Assembly: GCA_963995505.1 (NCBI GenBank)
Contig: OZ023197.1
Coordinates: forward strand, 3,752,121-3,816,120
From: Hypericum androsaemum
Lineage: Eukaryota > Streptophyta > Magnoliopsida > Malpighiales > Hypericaceae
DNA length: 64,000 bases
Reading direction: 5' to 3'
In this document: piece by piece, positions 11,035 to 21,960 of the stretch
Layout of the letters: every line of letters starts with the position of its first letter
Numbering within the stretch: the first letter of the stretch is position 1
Notes under the pieces: generated by a model
The model's input: only the letters and a program-made list of their open reading frames with translations
Database searches by the model: none
What the model was told of the DNA's origin: nothing
Translations under genes and position numbers: made by a program

Positions 11035-14000
11035 ACGGCGTTTATTTCTCAAATCCAAAGGCAAACAGACTAAAGTAGCTTCTCTTCCTCCACGCCCATC
11101 GTCATCGACAACGGCACGTCCTACTCCCGTATTGGGTAAGTTCCCAATTTCTCTAACCCTAACCCTAATTTTCCGCCCCAATTGATTCGCTTCACTGTTT
11201 GTCGTAAAGTTGCAATCTTTAACCCGGGAAATTAAAATTTGGGTGAAATTATTAGGTGGGCAGGCGAGAACGATCCCCGGGTTATCTTCCGTAACATTGT
11301 TCAGCGCCCACGTCACAAAGCCACCGGTAAGAAGTGTTTCCCTTCTTCATTTGGCGGTTGTTGTTTTGTGGGTTCTTATGTTTAATGAAGTCGATCGGGC
11401 TGAAGTTTGCACGGGCTTCACAACGGATCATAGGTCTCGTTAAAGCAATTGACTCGGATACCATATAATATATGAATTTCTATATCTTAGCCAAAACGGT
11501 AATGAGTAAGTGAACTTTCTACGCTTATAAACTGCCCTACTCATTTGCCACTCCCGATGTGGGATTCTCTCCAACAAAAATCTGGGAATGAATTAGATTA
11601 TTAAGTTTGATGCTTTGCCAGATTACATTTGATGAGTCGGGAATTTGAATCATTAATCAAGCCTATGGAATTCCCCGTTGCTGTTGTATTTGACATTTGT
11701 TGAGTGTTCTTGTCGTTGGAATGATGGTTTAGGTGAAACTATAACGGTTTTGGGTGACCAAGACACTTCGTTGTTGAAGTACTTTGACTGCACACGGTCT
11801 GGGCCTCGCTCCGCGTTCGACAGCAATGTTGTTTACCAGTTAGAGATTATGGAATATGTAAGCTTCTCTATGTCAGTAGTGCCTTTTTTTTTTACTCTTG
11901 GCGCGTAAAATTTGTTTGGACAGTTTCTAAGTTGTTTGCTTACCTGAATATGTGATGTCGGATTGTTTTAGATTCTGGACTTCGGATTCGATTGGCTGGG
12001 AGCTGGTGGGGCATCAGAAGTATGTCTGGACTTAACCTGCTGCTCCATCTAGTGTATGCACCAAACCACTTATTGAACTTCATTCATTTGATGGCAGGAC
12101 AGATTGACCACCCTGTCTTGATCATTGAATGTGTATGCAACCCAATTCAATCCCGTAGTAAAATAGCTGAGCTACTTTTTGAAACTTACGGAGTTCCTTC
12201 AATCGGTAATATCCCGCTGACTGGGTAGTCTGAAACTTTCTACCCTTATCTGTGGTCATGTACTGACATAATGCCACCACTGTTATAGCATTTGGTGTTG
12301 ATACAAGTATAACCAACAACATGGGGTTTGTGATAATGATGGTCTATCTGCCCTGGCTTTAACACAACTCACGTCATACCGGTAAGCTTCTCTATGTTTA
12401 ATTGTTTGGCCCAATTTAATTCCGACATTTACAGCTTTTGGAGTCTGTTAGTAGGGCCACACTTTTATTGGTTAATGTTTAATAAAAGTGATTGGGCTGT
12501 TTTATTATTTCGCTCTGTACTAACTTTCCACTTTCTCATAGTTCATTGAAGGGGAGCCTGTTTATAAAGGATGTTCGCGAACTAATATTGGTGGATACCA
12601 TGTCACTGATTATCTGAAGCAACTTGTTTCTCTTAAGTACCCGCAGCACATGTAATTGTTTTTGCTTGTGATTAAATGATAACATATGTCCTGGGAGTTA
12701 TCTGATCATTGTGTTGGCTGTTTGCACTAGTGGTCAACTTACATGGGAGAAGGTTGAAGACTTGAAAATGGAGCACTGTTATATTGCAGCTGATTATGAT
12801 TCGGAAGCGCGCTTGTTTCAGGTAACTTTCTGTTTTACCAGAGTTCTTTGTTCAGATCTTGGTAAACACATCTCTGCTATTATGTTTCAGAAAGGGACCA
12901 TGGAAGCTGAAGATAAGACTAAGTGTTGGCAGCTGCCATGGGTTCCACCAGCTGTGGAGGAGCCTCCTTCAGAAGAAGAACTTGCCAGAAAGGCTGCCAT
13001 AAATGAGAGACAAGGTCAGCGGCTGCGAGAAATGGCAGAGGCAAAGAGGTCATCAAGGATCAATGAGGTAGAAAATGAATTACGTGGCCTGGAATTTCTT
13101 CTGAAGCAGCTTGACCAAATAGCACAGCATGAGATTCCCCCCTTTCTTGAGAGATACTGGTTATGTCTCTAGACAGGAAACAGAATCTAGTCTTGCGATA
13201 GTATCGCAGTCCTTGAAGAAGGCAAGGGGTGAACCAAAAAATGATCCGCTTGAGGTTGAGGAGAAGAGTGACTCTGCAAATGAGAAGTACCCGCTCATCA
13301 ACATTCCAGATGATATGCTAACACGAGATCAGGTATGTTATCTGCGGGCCGGTAGCTCTATGTGCTATATGGTTGAAATCTCGGGTTTGAATGCTAAAGC
13401 ATTCTCATGCTTAAAAGCACCAGTTCAACTGGAATAGCTTTTAGTTTCTCTTGGTGTCCATGCTGTGTATGGCAACTTGGTGTTGCGTTGACAGATCAAG
13501 GAAAAGAAAAGACAGTTATTTATTAAAACCACTTCTGATGGCCGCCAACGAGCTAAACAAAAACGCAGTGGGCAGGAATTAGAACGAGAAAGAAGAAATA
13601 TAGAAGATGAAGAAAAACGAGTGTATGCTATCTAACTCTGATGTACAACTGGTGATTACCTATTGCAAGATTAAACATTGAGCTTTACTTGCCTTATTTG
13701 ATTTCTGTCATTTGTTTTCCAGAGAGAATCCACAACTTTATGTAGAGCAGCTGCATATTAAGTATAAAGAGCTGTCTGAGAAAGTTGAGCAGCGAAAACG
13801 ACTCAAGACAAGTGGTAACCACTCGAATGGTAATAATGGGTCTGGCGGTGTTGGTCGTGGGGAGAGGTTGAATGCTGCTCAGAGGGAAAGGATGCGCCTC
13901 TTAACAATAGCAGCTTTCGATCGAGGGAAGGGCGAGGATAATTTTGGTGCCAAAGACGAGGATTGGCAGCTTTACAAGCTAATGAGCAAAGACAATGACG

Positions 14001-14662
14001 ACGACAACGAGGGACAAGATGAGAACGAAGTAGAGCTCACACGCATCACTGCTAAGCTTCAAGTCAGTTAATTCTGTTACCTTTTCTGTGGCTTCTCTAA
14101 TTATGTCTCCTTAATCATACCTGTTCTAACCATTATGATGGCAGGATGTAGACCCGGCGTTTGTTCCCAAGCCGGAATTAGGACCTTTACAGCCTGCCTC
14201 TGCCTCTGCCTCTGCCTCTGCCTCTGAAGTTACACGGGTTCGACCTCTCACCAAGGTAGTAGATTTTCAAATCCTACTCGGGGTTGAGAGGTTTCGATTC
14301 CCCGAAATTTTGTTTCACCCGAACCTAGTTGGGATAGATCACCCAGGGTTAGATTCCATGACTGGTGTCTCAATAATAAGGAGGTTACCAGATAAGAATG
14401 AAGACCTGGAGAACAGGTTGACAAGTGGAGCAGCCTGTACCCTGGCCTAGTGGAGCGGTTGGAGGCCGGGATCCGCATGATCCGGCCCTGCGGATCGCCG
14501 ATAACGATAGTTTGAGCAATGGATCCCGTCCTCGATGCATGGGGAGGAGCTTCGTCTTATGCGACCGCGGTGGCTTTCCTGCAGCAAACATTTAGTCGAG
14601 CGGATTATTACGAGAGGGGCGAGGATTGGCTTCGTCAATACCAGCTGAGATACACATTGTAA
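11035..14662 (+). pseudogene. ARP5: ACTIN-RELATED PROTEIN 5 (ARP5) pseudogene, intron-containing
   Basis: ARP5 is a nuclear actin-related subunit of the INO80 chromatin-remodelling complex. About eleven exon remnants can be read: 11035-11135, 11256-11326, 11733-11857, 11972-12019, 12103-12205, 12289-12381, 12542-12651, 12731-12821, 12891-13332, 13495-13620, 13723-14062 and 14145-14662. They include the family motifs TPIVIDNG, FRNIVQRPRHKAT, KYFDCTRSGPRSAFD, the coiled charged insert and the GEDWLRQYQLRYTL end. Splice sites are mostly intact, so it arose by gene duplication or loss in place, not by retroposition. Lesions: the expected start codon reads ACG (11035); TAA at 11071-11073; a frame-disrupting deletion near 12300 and a one-base loss near 12352; an extra C in the C run at 13137-13142; a deletion near 14422; and TGA at 14513-14515. 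The extra-base frameshift alone truncates the insert. Confidence 0.88.
11154..11168 (+). promoter_or_regulatory. Interstitial telomere-like repeat (telo-box) in ARP5 intron 1
   Basis: Two adjacent CCCTAA units (TAACCCTAACCCTAA) lie just after the first exon remnant. Telo-boxes are common near the 5' ends of plant genes expressed in dividing cells. The host gene here is dead. Confidence 0.6.
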
Positions 14663-15095
14663 CTGCACTACAAAGATTCCAGCTATTGTTTGTAAAGTAG
14701 ATGAGATTAGCCTAATCAGCAGAACAAACCTCATTCCCTTGGCTCATTCCCAAGATACGAGGTTTTAGCTATGAGTTGGTCCATCGACGCAAAGCACCTG
14801 CTCCAATTTGGTGTTTTGTTTGAAATTACCAAATATCCGAAGGGTCTGCTAATCCAAATTCAAGTCGGGTAAGATTTTTGAGATACGGTAAAATTCTACT
14901 TATAATAATGGTAACAATGTTCTTCCAACAGGTATCAAACATCTATTCGGTCGATTAATCTAAATTCAAGATGAGTAAGATCTGACAAAATTTTCCAGTA
15001 TTTAACATTAATATATTTCCGGGAGTCGTAACCTTAGTCCTATACCACCAGTCATTTTCCGAGAGTGTGCCAGCTAAGATATATTGTGCCAATTT
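14663..15095. other. Intergenic region upstream of FZR3
   Basis: AT-rich spacer between the ARP5 remnant and the FZR3 promoter. No gene or repeat was recognised. Confidence 0.6.
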
Positions 15096-15105
15096 GACCG
15101 TTGGG
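15096..15105 (-). promoter_or_regulatory. MSA element (MYB3R site), perfect consensus
   Basis: Read on the minus strand this is CCCAACGGTC, which fits the mitosis-specific activator consensus YCYAACGGYY at all ten positions. It lies about 75 bp upstream of the FZR3 TATA box. MSA sites bind three-repeat MYB factors and drive G2/M expression. Confidence 0.65.
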
Positions 15106-15170
15106 ATCACGGACACACAAAAGCGACAATATTTTCTCTTTCCTTTTCTGCCCCCGCTCCCCTCCGCTCC

Positions 15171-15178
15171 TTATAAAA
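15171..15178 (+). promoter_or_regulatory. TATA box of FZR3
   Basis: TTATAAAA lies 176 bp upstream of the FZR3 start codon, in a pyrimidine-rich promoter. Transcription would start near 15200. Confidence 0.65.
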
Positions 15179-15191
15179 CCCACCTAAATTC

Positions 15192-15201
15192 GACCGTTAC
15201 A
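15192..15201 (-). promoter_or_regulatory. Second MSA-like element near the FZR3 transcription start
   Basis: The minus strand reads TGTAACGGTC: the AACGG core is intact and 9 of 10 consensus positions match. It lies just downstream of the TATA box. Confidence 0.45.
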
Positions 15202-15253
15202 AGTCTTCTCCGACACAAAAAAGATCAACTCTTCAAAAGGCCCTCCCTGTCTA

Positions 15254-15262
15254 AAACCCTAA
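15254..15262 (+). promoter_or_regulatory. Telo-box in the FZR3 5' leader
   Basis: AAACCCTAA, the canonical plant telo-box, lies in the presumed 5' UTR of FZR3, about 90 bp before the start codon. Confidence 0.5.
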
Positions 15263-15353
15263 AGGAGAGGCCTTTTCTCATCAATTAATTATCTCCCAAG
15301 TTCCTCAAGAAGCTCTTAAACCCGAAAAGAAGTGAACTTTTTTTGAGGAAAGA

Positions 15354-17736
15354 ATGGGGACGGAGATGAGAAGGAAGAGTGCGATCAACCTCCCATCTGG
15401 GATGTCTGAGACATCCCTGAGGCTGGAAACCTCGTCAAGAACTAATGTTGGTCTGTTTGGTGGTGGCGGCGGAGCTATACGAACGAGCGTATCGTCGCCA
15501 CGAGCGATCTCTAGCCTGTCCTCGTCAGCCTCCTCGCCTTCAAAGTCTGCAGCTTTGAGTGACAGATTCATCCCTTGCAGATCCTCGTCGCGGCTCCACA
15601 CTTTCGGGCTCGTAGAGAAGAAGAAGGGTTCCTCCTCCTCCTCTCCTTGTAAAGAAGGATCAGGGAGTGGAGGGAATGATGCTTATTGTAGGTTGTTAAG
15701 AGCCGAGCTTTTCGGGCCTGACTTTGGTTCTCCTTCTTCTTCCCCTGCAGGTCAAGGTGGAAACTTGGGAAGTCCGAACACGAACATGTTCAGGTTCAAG
15801 ACTGATCCTTACCATTCAGGGCCTAACTCCCCCTTCTCTCCTTCCATCCTCGGGTTCGATAGCGGGTTCTCCAGTGAAGTGTCTACTCCTCCTAAGCCTC
15901 CTAGAAAGGTCCCCAAGACCCCCCACAAGGCAAGTCTTCTTCTTTGTCTATTTTGCTCATAGTAAAAGGCTCCATAGAACCTTGATTATGTGATTCTTGA
16001 TACATAAAGTTGGGAAATTGGGAACTGTTTACGCCAAGATTGGAACTGATTGTTGTAGTAGCCAAGGGGTCAATTTTGAGGCGTCTTTCCTAGGTTTTGA
16101 CCAAATGATAAGGCGGAATGTCTTACGTTTTGCAGGTCTTGGATGCACCATCGCTGCAGGATGACTTCTATCTGAATCTGGTTGATTGGTCCTCTCAGAA
16201 TGTGCTTGCAGTTGGGTTGGGGACTTGTGTGTATTTATGGACTGCCTCAAACAGCAAAGTAAGTCGTGGTTTACGAGTTTCGTTTCGATTAGTATTCAGG
16301 GTTAAAGATGTTAACTAACCCGGACTGTTGCGGATCGTCTTCTCAGGTGACCAAATTGTGTGACTTGGGACCAAATGACAGTGTGTGCTCGGTGCAATGG
16401 ACCCGGGAAGGCTCGTACATATCGGTTGGCACTTATCAAGGCCAAGTTCAGGTAATGCTTATCTGAAACAGATGTATCATTCATTCTTCATTCAGTTTTT
16501 CTTGAGGTATATGGAACTAAAGTTCTGACAAAGATTGTGACTGTCATGAGAAGGTATGGGATGGAACTCAGTGCAAGAAAATCCGAACCATGGGGGGGCA
16601 TCAAACAAGAACTGGTATCCTAGCATGGAACTCCCGGATTCTGTCATCGGGAAGCAGAGACAGGAATATACTTCATCATGATCTTCGTGTCCCGAGCGAT
16701 TACGTGAGCAAGCTCGTCGGCCACAAATCCGAGGTCTGTGGATTGAAATGGTCTCATGACGACAGGGAACTCGCTTCGGGTGGAAATGATAACCAGGTAT
16801 TGTTACATTGACTTGTTCGTGTTTTGTTCTTGTCTTTAAGAAAAATGCCAACTCCATCACTTTGATTTGAACAGCTTCTGGTCTGGAACCAGCATTCTCA
16901 GCAACCAATTTTGAAATTGACTGAGCACACAGCTGCAGTGAAGGCCATCACTTGGTCCCCCCACCAAAGTGGCCTTCTGGCGTCCGGAGGAGGTACCGCT
17001 GATCGATGCATTCGGTTCTGGAACACTGCCAACGGTCATCAGCTAAACCATGTTGACACCGGCAGCCAGGTTCATATCTGCATAGCTTCATTCTCGACTT
17101 GTTTCGTTGCCTGTAAAGTTCCGGCCATCAGCTAACAATACAATGCTGTTACAGGTCTGCAATCTAGCGTGGAGCAAGAATGTGAATGAGTTGGTCAGCA
17201 CACACGGGTATTCTCAGAACCAGGTCATGGTCTGGAAGTATCCGTCTCTGTCCAAGGTACTTAGCTGTCTTGTATAGTGATTGTGTGAGATTCACCGTTC
17301 GTGTGTGATCATAAAATGCTGGAATTTAACCTTTGTGAGCTTGTTTCTGTGGAACTCGGGATAGGTTGCAACTCTAACAGGCCATAGTTTGCGAGTACTC
17401 TATCTCGCCGTATCGCCTGATGGTCAGGTATGCTTATTGTCTGCAGAAACATATGCTTCTGCAACTGTTACACAAACAATTGAGGATCACAAACTGACTA
17501 ATGCTGCCTTGTACGATATGCAGACGATAGTCACCGGAGCTGGGGACGAGACTTTGCGGTTCTGGAACGTGTTCCCTTCGATGAAAACTCCGGTGAGTGC
17601 AAGAAGAGGGTTGTCGTTTTTCATTTTGCTGGTTTTGTAGCTGGTTTTCATGGAACTGCCTTTGTGTTCTTCTTGTTCTCAGACCCCCGTCAAAGATACA
17701 AACCTTTGGTCATTGGGCCGGACACAGATCCGTTGA
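15354..17736 (+). CDS. FZR3: FIZZY-RELATED 3 / CCS52B-like APC/C activator (Cdh1 type)
   Basis: This WD40 protein is an activator and substrate receptor of the anaphase-promoting complex (ubiquitin ligase) and promotes degradation of mitotic cyclins. Nine exons join in frame: 15354-15929, 16136-16258, 16347-16451, 16554-16796, 16875-17069, 17155-17256, 17365-17427, 17524-17592 and 17683-17736, giving 509 residues. Visible motifs are the C-box DRFIPCR (residues 70-76, APC/C binding), the Cdh1-type stretch ending [13 protein letters not shown] before the propeller, seven WD40 repeats with conserved GGHQTRTG and LASGGNDNQ, and a C-terminal Ile-Arg tail (GRTQIR) that docks on the APC/C. The N-terminus (NLPSGM..TSLRLET) resembles the CCS52B/FZR3 branch more than CCS52A. 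All introns are GT-AG except the first, which has a GC donor. MSA-like sites in the promoter fit G2/M expression. Confidence 0.93.
15930..16135 (+). other. GC-AG intron 1 of FZR3
   Basis: Exon 1 ends ...CCCCACAAG and is followed by GCAAGT. The only frame-preserving join to exon 2 (TTTTGCAG/GTCTTGGATG) uses this GC donor and restores the conserved HKVLDAP sequence. The remaining donor bases (AAG/GCAAGT) fit the strong-context rule for GC introns. Confidence 0.85.
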
Positions 17737-19431
17737 CGAAGAAGTTTGTATCAAGCCTTGAAACTGATTTATTGTAAATGAAGCAACCTTCAAGATTTCT
17801 TCCACTGAACCAAGTTTATAGCGAGATATTGTAAAGTGCTGCTGTGTTATGTATGTGGTTGCAATTTCTTTTTATTAGTGAGTCATTTACGGTACAAATT
17901 AGGTTCATTGTGAAAAATCCATCCAACTATAGACGGTTGAAGCCAAAGAGCTTGTATCCTAACAGTATCCTAACAGGAGGTTCACGATTCAAACCCTGAT
18001 ATTGTCATAGGTTACCTTTCAAAAAAAACTCTAGCCAACATTTACAAGTGCATACGTTAGAGAATTTAATTACCTAAAACTTATAAAATCTTGGGACCAA
18101 AACAGCCACTTCTAACAACTATAGAGTCAACGGCTAGTTATGATTACAGAATGTACAGCTGTATTGAACACTTAATTACGTAGTTAAACAATCAATTCAA
18201 TACTTAATCTCTAGTTCATAAAGATCAAGAAGAACATTCTGCAGCAAGTTCTGCAGAAGAAGTTGCAGCAGCTGTGTTCTTTATTGCTGCACTTCCAACA
18301 ATCACAGAGAAACCTCCTCCTCGCTTTCAACTAATCACTAAACAAAGAAATCAATTTCCGTAGCTTGCTCTAGATTAGCCTCGACCACGTGACGTAATTT
18401 GTCGCTATAATAAGGATTAAAAATTGTTTCTAGCATAGAAGTTTAGCTGTTGATGAACAAATAGACCTTATTTTTCCCAAGGTTGTGTTTGGACGGACAA
18501 TTTTGGAGAGTGAAGGTGTAAATACGGTTAGGTGACGGATGCTTGCTTTGTTTGGATAGAAAAGTTTGGTGAGCAATAATAACTTTCAATAAAAAGATCT
18601 GCATCACCTCAAAATGGGGCATAAATAATAACACTCCTACATTCCGAGGCTCAAATTCGAGACCTCTAGTTACACTTGAACAACTTATGATCTAATTACT
18701 CAGTGATTCAAAAGTACCATACTTAACGAAAATATTGAAGCATATTGGATTAGGTAGAATGAAGCACTTCTCATGAAACCAATATATTATCATGTTGCTC
18801 ATGTAAAAGACAGGAACTTGAGGAAGTTTATGTTAGGCAACTCGATTTATGTAAAAATTAACCACAAAAAAGGGTATCCCATAGCCAGATTAGAATTATC
18901 ACTTTTATTTTTCTGAACAATCTGGTAGAACAAGTTATCTTGGTCCTAAAGCAGTAAAACTTTCTGCAGAAACGATTAGCTTGGCCTGGGATTAGCAGAT
19001 ACAAGATATGTTTGTCATATATGTCCTCTTGTTCGAGCCAACTTGAACAATTACCTCTTTTTACATCTTTTTTCTTACTTTTCGACAAGCTCTCACCACA
19101 CCAAGCTCAAAGAATTCATTGTCTTGATCCATGATTCTCAGTTCGTCGTACCACTCGACATTGCATACTGCTTCTCTCAGAAGTTCAAAACTTTTCCGCT
19201 TGCACCTGAAATCAGTATTCTAAGAAATCAGCATTTGAACTCACATGAGCTCATCAGTAGAGGCAAATCAATCACGAAGACGACGAAAACATATTACTAC
19301 ATAAATCAGTACCATAGTTTGGTCAATTGCAAGCTGTTGCCTCACCAATGTAGCGTGAATGGCGGACAGCAATGGCCCCGAAGTTTTAAGTGAAAGAGAA
19401 CCCCGAAGTCTTAAGTGAAAGAGAAAAACCT
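17737..19431. other. Intergenic region between FZR3 and the GRAS gene
   Basis: It contains the 3' UTRs of the two convergent genes. The rest is AT-rich and I see no gene. Short open frames (18443-18634, 18858-19088, 19043-19393) have no recognisable domain. Confidence 0.6.
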
Positions 19432-21591
19432 TCAGCCATCAGGCTTCCATGTTGATAGTGCACATAGAATTCGACCCTTCCATCCTTGAAGCAACCACTG
19501 ACTATCTTCATCGACCAGAAAATCCTTGTGGTACAATGTACTTACCCTCTCTTTTGCTACTTTTGCAATCTCCCGGTTCAGTGGGAGCTGCCTAAACCCA
19601 GCTCTCAGAGTCCGGGCCTGCCATTGTCTGTACGTCTCTGGCCTCTCAATCCTCTCTGCCCCTTCACATGCAATAACATTCATTGCTTCACGCCCGAGTA
19701 TCACTTTCTCTAACAGCATTCTCTCGGGAATCTCACGAGGCACATTGGTTTCCAGCATGTCAAACTGAGTAGAGTAATGAAACAGAGCCTCCCGGAAACG
19801 TGTGATAAAAAACGGGGCGCTATGTCCTCCATTAACAACCTCCTGTATGAAAACATCAGGATTCATTTTCCTTATCAGCTGGAGAACTTTATCTCTCGGA
19901 CTCTCTATCACCACCGTCTCGTCCAGTAAATTTCTAAGTCTATACATACACTGAACGACAAGGACTTCGTCCCTGTTAATTTTGAGATCCTCGAGCTGGA
20001 TTGTGTCCCACTTCTGTGCTATAGCATGGAACTCAAAAGGGACATTGAAAGTCGTTGCGTAGTTTGCTAACCGACGTCCTGTCTCTTCAACCCTCGCAGC
20101 TGGTCGGAAACCTGGATTTGGAAGATCTATACCGGTAATTTTAATCTTGGGAGGCCCACCAGGCTTAGTAGAGAGTAGCTGAATGAGGCTCGGCCACTGG
20201 AAACCATAGAGAATACCGAAGTCAACAATGTGAAGTGCAGTTGCATTTTCACTCATATTCATTATCGTTTGGTGCGAGAAGAAAATACTAAGCTTTATAA
20301 ATGGGCATGCTGCAACATACAAATGATAGGCTTTCAACACATCTGCGGCCGACGTGGGCTTGGCAAGCAGCATTTTGTAAACTTGGGTTCCCTCACCGGC
20401 TAGACGTGCCTCCAGGCCATTGGCAAAAATATAAGCCATTCTCTGCATCCCGTCCCCTGTAGGAGAAGAATTTTTCCTGATCTGATTGAGATAATCATTT
20501 GCACTCCTCCGATCATTTGCCGCAACAGCTTGTGCACAAAGGGTTAACAAGGTTCTTAAATCCACCACATTCCTGTTACCCTTCTTCCTACCCCGAGACT
20601 TAACCCCGGTGCCACCTTTGGTCTGTGCCTCTTGCTGCTGCTGCCGCTGCAAATCCTTGCTTTTTCCATTTTGTAAAGCTGTACGAAGAGCGGATTCACT
20701 TTGTCCGTTCAATAGCACCATGTCAAAATCTGCTGCACTCACGGTTGATTCTATATGAACAGCAGGCTGCTTGTGACTTCTTTCCCCTTCTCCATTCACA
20801 TCCTCTGAATACAGATTCTTCTTTCCTCTAGACCCATCAAGAATGTTCTCATTCTCTTTAGGCAATTCACTGGTAGCATCATGATCAAGGTCTTTAAAAG
20901 ACAGACCGCCAATCCCTACATCAACAAGTAGACTTCTGTTCGGAATGAACCTGCTTCCTTCTTCAACCCCTTTCTTAAACTGCATGACAGAACCGCTATC
21001 ACTAAATATCTCCTGAATGCCTAGGGTACTCACAGGAGAATCTGCAAATCCATCGACTAGAGTAGCACCGGTATTCCTTGAGCCATGAGAGGCTTGCGAA
21101 GTGGTTTGAGAAGAAGCTCTAGAACTATGCGGACAACAATTACCGCAACTGGATTCAAGGTTTTCAGCTACGGATTGAGGATTCAAATGAGAATGCACAC
21201 CAGAATTGGACATCTCTGGATATGTCACCCCAATAAGATCATATAACGCTTTCTCAGCAGCTTGAAGGGCAACCGACGATTCTTGAAACATACATGCTTT
21301 CTCCTCCATGTCTTCTTCCATAAGCATATCGCTAATGTACTTCAAGCCCTCGTCACTAAAATCAGAAACCTCGACAGTATCCCCGGGTTGGCTCGCAACA
21401 GTAGAATATGCAGCATTGTGATCAGTCGAATACGGATGCAACCGGGGGAGGTCGCCGTAGCCCTGACCATCAGAGCTACTCCTTGATTGGAATCCCTCAA
21501 TGGAACCAACATCAGCATAACCAGGCACAGATTCGTCGGCGAGTTTCAACCCGCCAACCGAACTGTACAATCCTCTCAACTTTGTATCCAT
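19432..21591 (-). CDS. GRAS transcription regulator, LISCL subfamily (SCL9/SCL14/SCL33-like)
   Basis: A 719-residue GRAS protein encoded by one uninterrupted exon. The C-terminal GRAS domain spans about residues 341-717: leucine-rich region I (NVVDLRTLLTLCAQAV), the VHIID motif as LHIVD (453-457), leucine-rich region II, PFYRE (PFFITRFREALF, from 593), RVER-like ERIERPETY (from 647) and SAW with WLLQGWKGR (from 699). A basic stretch KSRGRKKGNR (331-340) before the domain could be a nuclear signal. The long acidic N-terminus with LKYISDMLMEEDMEEK matches LISCL proteins, some of which act with TGA factors in stress responses. The ATG at 21591 was chosen because MDTKLRG matches the family start. 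The longer open frame to 21741 reads through an apparent 5' UTR intron. The specific paralogue is not assigned. Confidence 0.92.
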   Translation of the reverse strand: MDTKLRGLYSSVGGLKLADESVPGYADVGSIEGFQSRSSSDGQGYGDLPRLHPYSTDHNAAYSTVASQPGDTVEVSDFSDEGLKYISDMLMEEDMEEKACMFQESSVALQAAEKALYDLIGVTYPEMSNSGVHSHLNPQSVAENLESSCGNCCPHSSRASSQTTSQASHGSRNTGATLVDGFADSPVSTLGIQEIFSDSGSVMQFKKGVEEGSRFIPNRSLLVDVGIGGLSFKDLDHDATSELPKENENILDGSRGKKNLYSEDVNGEGERSHKQPAVHIESTVSAADFDMVLLNGQSESALRTALQNGKSKDLQRQQQQEAQTKGGTGVKSRGRKKGNRNVVDLRTLLTLCAQAVAANDRRSANDYLNQIRKNSSPTGDGMQRMAYIFANGLEARLAGEGTQVYKMLLAKPTSAADVLKAYHLYVAACPFIKLSIFFSHQTIMNMSENATALHIVDFGILYGFQWPSLIQLLSTKPGGPPKIKITGIDLPNPGFRPAARVEETGRRLANYATTFNVPFEFHAIAQKWDTIQLEDLKINRDEVLVVQCMYRLRNLLDETVVIESPRDKVLQLIRKMNPDVFIQEVVNGGHSAPFFITRFREALFHYSTQFDMLETNVPREIPERMLLEKVILGREAMNVIACEGAERIERPETYRQWQARTLRAGFRQLPLNREIAKVAKERVSTLYHKDFLVDEDSQWLLQGWKGRILCALSTWKPDG

Positions 21592-21601
21592 GATGACACT
21601 A

Positions 21602-21960
21602 ATAATTGCAAACACATAAGCTGCTAACTTCCACAAGACAAACCTCCTTACTTTGTCATCACATATCAAGAAGCAAAAACCCTGAAAAAATTCCACAAAA
21701 TTCCTTGGCTTCTTAGCTAGGGTTCCTTTAATCTCATTCACTTCTCCAAGCCCTAATTATTGACCAAGTAACAAACACAAAAAAGCTCGAAGGAAACAAA
21801 TTATATTGAAAAAAGTAAACTTTATAAGAAAAGGAACAAGCTTGAAGAGAAGAAAATTCTCAAGAAGTCCTAGCAAACAAACCAAGTTGGTTACTTTTCC
21901 CTTCATATGATAATAAAACGAAAACCCCAAAAACTTGGTGATGAAGATGCAGTGAATTAC
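21602..21960 (-). other. Putative 5' UTR intron of the GRAS gene
   Basis: On the minus strand a donor CTG/GTAATTC at 21960 and an acceptor TTATTAG ending near 21602 would remove the sequence directly before the start codon. LISCL genes commonly have an intron in the 5' UTR. There is no transcript evidence here. Confidence 0.5.

Noticed and set aside
12711..13437. Functional short ARP5-like protein from the open middle part
   Set aside because: Frames read across exon-intron borders and are separated by the C-run frameshift at 13137-13142; they are parts of the pseudogene.
15354..15962. 202-codon single-exon gene
   Set aside because: This is FZR3 exon 1 read into its GC-AG intron; the protein clearly continues in exon 2.
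19432..21741. Longer 769-codon start for the GRAS protein
   Set aside because: The first 50 codons have no GRAS similarity and end at an acceptor-like TTATTAG just before the family-typical MDTKLRG start; they are better read as a 5' UTR intron.
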